From: Limnomonas spitsbergensis
Lineage: Eukaryota; Chlorophyta; Chlorophyceae; Chlamydomonadales
Direction: 5' to 3'
NCBI GenBank assembly: GCA_037349105.1
Contig: JAYJMM010000028.1
Coordinates: 3,596,001 to 3,660,000, forward strand
DNA length: 64,000 bases
Numbering within the stretch: the first letter of the stretch is position 1; the number at the start of each line of letters is the position of its first letter. The position numbers and the translations under genes were made by a program. Below the pieces are notes generated by a model. That model ran no database searches, was not told the origin of the DNA, and saw only the letters and a program-made list of their open reading frames with translations. This document shows, piece by piece, positions 59,601 through 64,000 of the stretch.

Positions 59601-62600
59601 GAGGAGGTATGGTGCATGGAGGGAGGGCGCTATTTTGACATTTTCACATCTGTTACCCGAGGACGAAAAAAAATATTCGATGTTTTTTCCAAGGCGGCAT
59701 CTTCCTCTTTTAATCCTCTCGTCTGGAACGAGGCGTCATCTTCCTCTTTTAACCCTCTTTTAACCCTCTCGTGGAAGTATGTCGTATATGTAGAAAGGTT
59801 TCTTGTGCTGGGCCATGTCTGAACATTCACTGACCCTGGCGACAAAGCTGCACGCTAGCCGCCTCCTTCTGCCTGTCTCTGAAACAATCAGCCCCCCCCC
59901 CTTTCTGTTGTGTGGCTTGTGATTCAGATCATCTTCATTGGCCGTGATGAGGTGAAATGCCGCCTGGCCCACACGCCTATTGAGGCTGTGGTGAAGCGGG
60001 AGAACCTGTCCTCCAAGTCCCTGGACAACGTGGACCTGCGCAACATGCTGCAGCGGGACCAGGCGCTCCAGGTGAGGAGGGAAGAAGGCGGTAGGGGGGA
60101 GGAGAGTAGGAGGGAGGGGGGGGGGGGGAGTAGGGGACCAGGCGCTCCAGGTGAGGAGGGTAGCAGGGGGTGGGGGGGAGCAGCAACAGCAGCAGCAGGA
60201 GGCAGCAGCAGCAGCAGCAGCCTTTGACAACTTTGACAGTGTATGTGATATAATGATTATAGGCAGGAGGGGAAGAGGGGGGGGGGGGCGAAAGGTTTTT
60301 ATCATTAAGGTTTCTAGGGTTGCCACCTATCCAGGAGGTGGGTCCCCCAATCCTGAAAGAGAAGGACTTGCACCAAGGAAGGAAAGAGGGGAAGTGATCA
60401 TGTTGCACAACACTCATTTGCGTTCGGTCCCTGGTGGACAGCCCGCCCATCCCTCCTTCGGGCAATCAGCGAATGGGGCTGTCCCTTGGAGATGTGTCTG
60501 GGCCCTCCTTACCGCACCTTCCCCCCTGTACCGCACTTGCCCCGAAACCGGCTCCCATTGTCCGCATATGAGCGCACCCCCGAGGGCCAGGGACTTACAC
60601 TGATAGGATGTGTAATTAGTAGAGCAGCACAAATGCGGAGCAAGCTAAATAAGTTACTCAAACCAGGATCCTTTTCACCCCTGCCCCACACCTACTTTGT
60701 CCACCCCAGCCTGCTCTTCCCCTGTACCTCCCCTGCACCCCCTCCGCCTGCTCCACCCCTGCACCCCTCTGCTTGCCCCTGGCCTGCCTTACCCCTGCAC
60801 CCCCTCCGCCTGCTCCACCCCTGCAACCCTCTGCTTGCCCCTCCATCCGCTCCACTAGGGCCGCATTATGTCCTTGCGCTTTGAGGAGAGCCAGCGGGAC
60901 GGCACCAAGCATCATGTCCTGGAGCTCAACACCAGTGGGGACAACCTCAAGGATGCAGACTTCTGGGAGGAGAAGTGAGAGCAGGGCAGGGTGGGAGGGG
61001 TGAGGACACAGGTGTTCTTTTCTTTGTGACTCAGCAACATATCAGCTACAACGCTTCCCGCCAGAGGCCCCAGGTGTGGCCAGCCATGCTGCTTGGGCCG
61101 CCAGCCTGTAGGCTGGTCCAGGTTTGGTCCCAATCGTGCCTTTGAGGGCTGCGGAGCTGCCAAAAAGCTGTGGATAGCCGAAAATAGAAACACTGGAGCA
61201 GATAGCGGGGTCAGGGAGAGAGGCCTAAAATGGACCCCAGGTTTGAGAGTGGGATTGGGAACAGGGCGGCAGAGTGACCCCCCGCCTCCGCCTCCTCCGC
61301 AGGTACTGTAAGTTTATCGAGCCGTTCTTCAAGAAAACGAGTGAGCTCGGGGCAGCAGCGCGCGCCGGGGGCTCCATGGTGACGCCCAGCCGTGTTGGAG
61401 GGACAGCGGTCACTCGGCGCGAGGCAGACGTGGTGGCACGCCCCATCCGGCACCCCCTCTTCCAGAACATCTCTATGAAGGTTTGAGGCAGGGAAACGGG
61501 TTTCGCCATGCAGACTTGGTTGCCACTGACTTATATAAATAGGACGGGAACGGGAAGGGGCCTACCTAGAGAGAGTGGATCGGAGAGAAAGGGTAGAGAG
61601 AGAGAGTGGATCAGAACAGGTGTATAAGGGTCAGAGGTGGTAGCTCGTAAGGCTGATAAATGTTACCCCGCCCTCAATTGCCCCTTCCCTTTGCTCTTAC
61701 ACGCCAACCCCTGCCTGAGTCCGAACGCAAAGTGGGCATTGCCAGTTGACACCCGATGTGACTGACCTCCCATCTGTTGTCATGTTCAGAAAGCCAACGA
61801 GATCTTGGGCCCCCGGGACGTGGGCGAGTGCATCATCCGTCCTGCCCAAGGAGCCAAGGGCAGCATCATGCTGGCACTCTCCATCAAGACGTTCGCGGGA
61901 GATGCAGTCGGCAACATCGTGCACAGCTTAGACGTGCGTGTGTGTCTCTCTGCTGAGGGGGTCTGGAGGAGGGGGCAGTGTAATGTTTGTTCGAGTTCAG
62001 CCACATGTCAGCTACACTGCGGCCTCTGGCTGGAGGCACCATGAGTGGCTATGCGGCCAGTTGGAGGAGGGGTGGGATGTGCGGATTCAGGTTGAAGGGG
62101 AGGTCTGGAGGAAATGAGACACACCTAGGTTGGAAATAGGTTAGGTGGAACGGATGGTGTAGCGTCGATGTCAGGTTGTTAAATGTGGGGCTCTGTTTGT
62201 GAAGGGCCGGTGGGGCAAGCACAGGGCTTTTTTTCCCGGTGACGAGTCCACCTTAAACAGGCTGCCTCCCGGCCGATGATGGCCTGATCAAGAGCAAATC
62301 TTGACTGGTCTTCGATTTGTGCCCAAGGCACTTTGTCAGGCAACAACTGGGTTCTCTGGCCAGAGTGTAGCTGTCATGTAGTGGTCGCAGAAAAACAATG
62401 GGGAGCAAGGCTTGTGGTTGTCGCAGCTGCCCTTGATGCGTTTTTCATTGCACTGCTGACCCAACCCTGAACCCTGATGAAGCCCTGCTGTTGCTGCCTT
62501 ATGTGTGTGTGTGCAGCTTGTGGAGGCTGGGAAGAAGCCAGGGCCTGCCGCGCACATGCAGCTCATCACGCCGCTGCAGATTGACTTGAAGATCAGCGGC

Positions 62601-64000
62601 CTCAAGGTGGGGACCATTATATAGACGATACAATACGGGGTGGGGCCCTAAAAAGGAAAAACGTGCACACCACCAAGGAAGGAAGGAGTTTGAAGGGAAC
62701 ATGACTGAAGATGGCCCAGTTGGAACGAGTGGACAGAGGTTGCGTGGGGGGGGGGGGAGGGGGGCAGAATAAGTGTGGAGGTTGATCCAACAACCCTTGT
62801 GTTGATGTGGTTTATTTTTTGTCGCTTTAGTGAGGTGTCCCTCCTACCCTGTCGCATGTAGATCAGGGTGGTGACGGGGTCAGCCAAGGGGTCATTTTTT
62901 GCCGGCCTAGGTTTGTTAGTGCAGTGCAGATGTCTTCATCATCCTTCGTGGGAGCCTAGCTTCCACACTTTCCCCGTCTCTCTGTTTGTTGTTCCCCATT
63001 GACATGGCTGGGGTCATCATGTTGCCCTTGCTCCACTTCCGCTGTAGGAGGTCCTGAGTTTTGAAGACCTGGATGAGGTGCACGAGGCCTTTGTGCTGCC
63101 CCTGGTGGACCAGGTGCGCACTTGCTGGCCATGCGGGAGCTGACCATGCAGTTGCATGCAAGACGCGCCATGCGCTGATTATTGTCAGCACTGCATCTTG
63201 TCCATGTCAAGGAGGCGCTAGTTGCCTCTCGGGTACGGAATGTGCGCCAGATGGCCCAGTGGCTAAGTGCGCCCTATCAAGGGGGGAACGTGCCCCTGGA
63301 TACAAGTCCTTGCAATTGGAGCTTCATTTGAGCCAATTCCTATTTGACTGAAACAGCTATCCTCTAGAGAGGTAGGACATCCTTGGTGGGAGCACTGCTT
63401 GCTGAAGCCACATGGCATCAGATTTTCAGATTTCTTCCCGCCTCCTGTCCTTGACATGGACAAGATGCGTTTGTGACAAGAATTGGCGCACAGAGCGTCC
63501 TGCAGGCCATACCTTGCGCATTATACATCAGTACATCAGTGATGGCCTAGGCTCGCGGCATGTACCACGACGTGTCTGCGCTATGTTGCCCAGTGCTGGT
63601 CATGCCAACCCGCAGGTGAAACAGGTGACGCGGCACCGCAAGTTTAAGGACGAGGTCCGCGGCAAGATCGATGAAATGGTGAGTTGGGTGAAGGGGGCAG
63701 GATGCCCCTCTGCCCCTCTGTGAGGCTTCCCCCTGTGGATAGTGGTGCCATATCACCTCTTAACATAGAGGAGCACTTTCAAGCTGACCAGCGACCACGC
63801 CCCAAACTCACCCCAGCATAGCTGTCGTGCCTCCCTGAGCATCCTCCTTGAATGTCTTTCCCCGGAGCCCAGTCCTGATCATTCTCCCTGAACACACGCC
63901 CAGGTCGTTCAGGAGAAGGCTCAAAACCCACAGTCTGTGCCGTATGCCATCGGCATCGACTTGACAAAGCCGGGCACCATGTTCTTCATCGCATTTGCAG
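38653..64000 (+). CDS. SPT6: Transcription elongation factor SPT6, 3' end beyond window
   Basis: Thirty-five exons join with consistent phases into about 1553 codons: 38653-38970, 39066-39165, 39430-39668, 40339-40450, 40721-40827, 41557-41667, 45272-45339, 45934-46057, 46922-47035, 47791-47898, 48211-48287, 48653-48818, 49256-49339, 49909-50103, 50343-50474, 50701-50822, 51397-51472, 51916-52009, 52620-52764, 53134-53346, 53709-53793, 54761-54861, 55203-55296, 55879-56058, 56786-56994, 57610-57790, 58544-58750, 59928-60071, 60859-60974, 61303-61480, 61790-61933, 62517-62606, 63048-63113, 63616-63678, 63904 onward. SPT6 is a histone chaperone that travels with RNA polymerase II. Visible in order: acidic N-terminus (to about residue 290, with EMGDFIVDE), helical core (IPLIAMYRKEL), YqgF-like fold (about 850-1000), helix-hairpin-helix (YVPGLGPRKARALLDALQRN, about 1080), S1-like region and the first SH2 domain with ECIIRPAQG holding the phosphate-binding Arg. 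The second SH2 starts at AIGIDLTKPGTMFFIAF and is cut by the window edge. ATG 38653 is chosen over an in-frame GTG at 38650. Confidence 0.95.
41104..41350. repeat. 30-bp minisatellite in SPT6 intron 5
   Basis: About eight units of 30 bp, core CATGTCCCCTCTCTCCTTCA followed by CCCCAMCAGC, lie just upstream of exon 6. The plus strand is pyrimidine-rich. Each unit contains a CAG that resembles a 3' splice site after a pyrimidine tract. Confidence 0.9.
41775..45215. repeat. 3.4-kb minisatellite filling SPT6 intron 6
   Basis: The basic unit is 32 bp: GTGTGTGCAAGTGAGCATGC then TCCTGCCCCCCT. Frequent variants have CTT for CAA, TCC for CCC, or an extra 10-12 bp ATGTGCCCCT. Each unit contains the palindrome GAGCATGCTC, an alternating GTGTGTGC stretch and a C-run. 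A length estimate gives roughly 90-100 units. Because 32 is not a multiple of three, all three antisense frames read the same 32-residue cycle (HTQGGQEHAHL, HTQGGRSMLTC, THRGAGACSLA) without stops. This produces a 627-codon antisense frame at 45288-43405. Units in 44220-45180 are more uniform than those at the left end. Confidence 0.95.
45890..45908. repeat. Telomere-like CCCTAAA doublet in SPT6 intron 7
   Basis: Two tandem AACCCTA units lie 25 bp before exon 8. CCCTAAA is the plant and many green-algal telomere repeat. Further single or degenerate CCCTAAAC-like motifs recur in SPT6 introns, for example at 46689 and 56507, within the duplicated exon-edge segments. Confidence 0.7.
46560..46956 (+). 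repeat. Three decoy copies of SPT6 exon 9 5' edge
   Basis: The true exon starts at 46922 with GCGGTGAAGCTGGGGTC and GCGGGCAGTGCGGCG. Related copies start at about 46619, 46724 and 46821, at roughly 100-bp spacing. The linkers hold CCCTAAAC-type and CCTGTACCCCCCTTAG-type sequence that corresponds to the true intron end. The left part degenerates into a GGTGAAGCTGG mini-array. Confidence 0.85.
47385..47524 (-). repeat. Dispersed ~140-bp repeat in SPT6 intron 9
   Basis: The copy runs from CCCGCGGCCGCCAGAGGCCC to GTAGCTGATATGTATCTGAA and aligns with the copy in the transporter intron and the others in SPT6. The middle shares a CAAATCTGAACCGG segment and an AGCATCATGGCTGGCCACAA segment with the family. 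Confidence 0.65.
47568..47595 (+). repeat. Decoy copy of SPT6 exon 10 5' edge
   Basis: CTGCAG followed by GTCATGACCCAGGTGTAGGA repeats the true exon 10 start at 47791 (GTCCTGACCCAGGTGTATGA), 223 bp upstream. The acceptor AG is intact and the copy reads into an in-frame TAG. Between the two lie three units of a ~50-bp repeat with TTCCTTGGAATT. Confidence 0.8.
47939..47993 (+). repeat. Decoy copy of SPT6 exon 10 3' edge
   Basis: About 50 bases ending the exon (GGGGAGCTGCTGTCCATGCG and GAGGAAGATATGCC) recur 88 bp downstream with almost no change. The donor is altered from GGGGTGAGG to GGGGTTGAGG. Confidence 0.85.
48344..48382 (+). repeat. Decoy copy of SPT6 exon 11 3' edge
   Basis: AACACCGTAGAATACACAGG followed by TGGGTG repeats the exon 11 end and donor (AACACCGCAGAATACGCAGG, TGGGTG) 83 bp downstream. 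The donor GTGGGTG is intact in the copy. Confidence 0.8.
48840..48960. repeat. Polypurine GGGGA-rich tract in SPT6 intron 12
   Basis: About 120 bases of almost pure G and A directly follow the exon 12 donor region. Many G-runs of three to five could form G-quadruplexes in the nascent RNA. Confidence 0.75.
48975..49115 (+). repeat. Dispersed ~140-bp repeat in SPT6 intron 12
   Basis: Begins TTTGTGTGGCTTAGCTACCT and ends near GGCGGCTGCGGTAGTCGAAA. It holds the family segment GTCCAGGTTTGGTCC. Orientation is opposite to the copy in intron 9. Confidence 0.65.
49681..49722 (+). repeat. Decoy copy of SPT6 exon 13 3' edge
   Basis: GGTGACGGATGCTCACTGCC followed by TTACTCATCAGGTG repeats the last 31 bases of exon 13 and its donor (49309-49341) 379 bp downstream. 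Three positions differ. The GT is kept. Confidence 0.85.
49760..49880. repeat. ~27-bp repeat in SPT6 intron 13
   Basis: Five units with core CACAAAACCACCCATTCCTT lie just upstream of exon 14. Confidence 0.8.
51566..51745 (+). repeat. Dispersed repeat in SPT6 intron 17, diverged
   Basis: Starts GGTTTGTGTGGCTCAGCTGC, contains GTGGCCAGCCATG and ends near TTTGGCAGCCGCGG. It is about 35 bp longer in the middle than other copies. Just downstream a GGGCTAGATCACTA unit is repeated three to four times (51767-51812). Confidence 0.6.
52540..52585 (+). repeat. Decoy copy of SPT6 exon 19 5' edge
   Basis: CCGATGTTACTGTGGTGGCC and AAGGCCTAGAATGAG repeat the true start at 52620, 75 bp upstream. The acceptor AG is lost (CTG) and the copy carries an in-frame TAG where the exon has TGG. 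Confidence 0.85.
53001..53046 (+). repeat. Decoy copy of SPT6 exon 20 5' edge
   Basis: AAGGTTCTCCTCATACCTGT and GGCAGCTGGCCGCCTGCC repeat the exon 20 start at 53134, 127 bp upstream, with an intact AG. The intervening sequence is CA-rich. Confidence 0.85.
53390..53505. repeat. GAGATCYGATCCGC tandem repeat in SPT6 intron 20
   Basis: About seven imperfect units of 15-17 bp with core TGAGATCYGATCCGCW follow exon 20. Confidence 0.75.
54174..54220. repeat. (CA)n microsatellite in SPT6 intron 21
   Basis: About 22 CA dinucleotides, interrupted once by CTCACA, follow a C-run. Confidence 0.9.
54505..54690 (+). repeat. Two decoy copies of SPT6 exon 22 5' edge
   Basis: Copies start at 54513 (CCGCCGCACGGCATCCTTGT) and 54666 (CCGCCGCTCGTCATCCTTGA). 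The true exon starts at 54761 (CCGCCGCATGCCATCCTTGT). The second copy keeps TGTGTAG as acceptor, the first has lost it. TTGCCTG precedes both. Confidence 0.8.
55745..55818 (+). repeat. Decoy copy of SPT6 exon 24 5' edge
   Basis: About 65 bases from GATGAGTGTCCAGAGCAGCC to GCATTGCGCTGGGCCGCGTT repeat the exon 24 start (55879), 130 bp upstream. The copy keeps TTAG as acceptor and stays open for some 37 codons before a TAA. Confidence 0.85.
56461..56785 (+). repeat. Three decoy copies of SPT6 exon 25 5' edge
   Basis: Copies start at 56465, 56576 and 56687 and the true exon at 56786 (GTCCTGGTGACAGCTGTGGC then GCAGACCGGACTGG). Spacing is 111, 111 and 99 bp, so the repeat unit includes exon start plus intron end with CCCTAAAC-like linkers. 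All three keep an AG acceptor. Read in the exon 24 phase they end in TAA, TAA and TAG. Confidence 0.92.
57150..57290. repeat. 34-bp tandem repeat in SPT6 intron 25
   Basis: Four units with core CTATTCTGGGGTCCACACTT and CCAAYATRYCCCC follow exon 25. They are nearly identical. Confidence 0.9.
57915..58082 (-). repeat. Dispersed ~140-bp repeat in SPT6 intron 26
   Basis: Contains AGGCCGCCCCACGGCTGCCA, the segment AGCATGGCTGGCCACAAACG and the end GTAGCTGACATTTAGCCGAG. It is in the same orientation as the copy in intron 9. Confidence 0.65.
58396..58543 (+). repeat. Decoy copies of SPT6 exon 27 5' edge
   Basis: ATTGAG-starting copies lie at 58404, 58456 and 58492 ahead of the true start at 58544, spaced 52, 36 and 52 bp. 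They share TTGAGTTGCCTCTNTNCCTG and CTGCTGCCTGC stretches. None of the first three has a clean AG directly before it. Confidence 0.75.
59055..59145. repeat. 41-bp tandem repeat in SPT6 intron 27
   Basis: Two full units and a part of a third, with AAAAACGAACCAGTGATTGC and TGTTTTGAGTGGTTTTGGAG. Confidence 0.9.
60130..60160 (+). repeat. Decoy copy of SPT6 exon 28 3' edge
   Basis: GGGACCAGGCGCTCCAG followed by GTGAGGAGGG repeats the end of exon 28 and its donor (60055-60081) exactly, 79 bp downstream. The donor is intact. Confidence 0.88.
61023..61165 (+). repeat. Dispersed ~140-bp repeat in SPT6 intron 29
   Basis: Begins TTGTGACTCAGCAACATATC, includes GTGGCCAGCCATGCTGCTTG and GGTCCAGGTTTGGTCC, and ends with GAGGGCTGCGG. 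It is one of the best preserved copies. Confidence 0.65.
62238..62392 (-). repeat. Dispersed repeat in SPT6 intron 31, with partial copy at 61992-62045
   Basis: The end GTAGCTGTCATGTAGTGGTC marks the same terminus as in the other reverse copies. The partial forward copy TCAGCCACATGTCAGCTACA lies about 200 bp upstream in the same intron, so the two face each other. Confidence 0.5.
63193..63468. mobile_element. Inverted-repeat element with tRNA-like core in SPT6 intron 33
   Basis: A perfect 21-bp inverted repeat (63193-63213, 63448-63468; starts GCATCTTGTCC) bounds 276 bp. Inside, 63241-63312 has TGGCCCAGTGG, a good match to a pol III A box, and GGATACAAGTCC, a weak match to a B box. The arrangement is compatible with a tRNA-derived SINE captured in an inverted repeat. 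No complete tRNA cloverleaf was derived. Confidence 0.45.

Noticed and set aside
63241..63312. A functional tRNA gene
   Set aside because: A box fits but B box is poor and I could not fold acceptor, anticodon and T arms consistently.

Overview
The window is nuclear DNA of a eukaryote, most likely a green alga (chlorophyte or prasinophyte). The evidence is many spliceosomal introns with GT-AG borders, a chloroplast NADP-malate dehydrogenase whose regulatory cysteines follow the green-algal pattern, a plant/alga-type EamA transporter with an N-terminal leader, and mixed GC with many simple-sequence and transposon-derived repeats. The species cannot be fixed from sequence alone.

Four genes can be read. 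In three complete ones every exon phase closes: an EamA/DMT transporter (minus, 14107-8887, 8 exons, 521 aa), chloroplast NADP-malate dehydrogenase (minus, 24064-20800, 10 exons, 408 aa) and the 20S proteasome alpha subunit of the PSMA1/PAF type (plus, 32255-35135, 6 exons, 289 aa). The fourth, the transcription elongation factor SPT6 (plus, 38653 to the right edge, 35 exons seen, about 1550 codons), is cut off inside its second SH2 domain. Two possible exons of an unrecognised gene lie at 25952-26830 (minus).

Between the genes the DNA is mostly mobile-element debris. A gag-like reading frame runs off the left edge (minus, 2091-1). A 5'-truncated, frameshifted Ty3/gypsy pol remnant (28336-32021, minus) carries a damaged PHD finger downstream of its integrase. 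A set of DNA transposons is nested three deep at 17536-19582, with a related uninterrupted sequence near 4271-4297. Short inverted-repeat elements and tandem repeats fill much of the rest.

The most unusual region is SPT6. At 12 exon borders on 11 exons, the first or last 17-70 bases of the exon, often with the adjoining intron sequence, occur again as degenerate copies inside the neighbouring intron. Several copies keep a usable splice site and would introduce an in-frame stop. Intron 6 has expanded to 3.6 kb by a 32-bp minisatellite whose unit contains the 10-bp palindrome GAGCATGCTC and which is open in all three antisense frames. At least seven copies of a dispersed repeat of about 140 bp sit in introns of SPT6 and one in the transporter. 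The three complete genes show no exon-edge copies that I could see.
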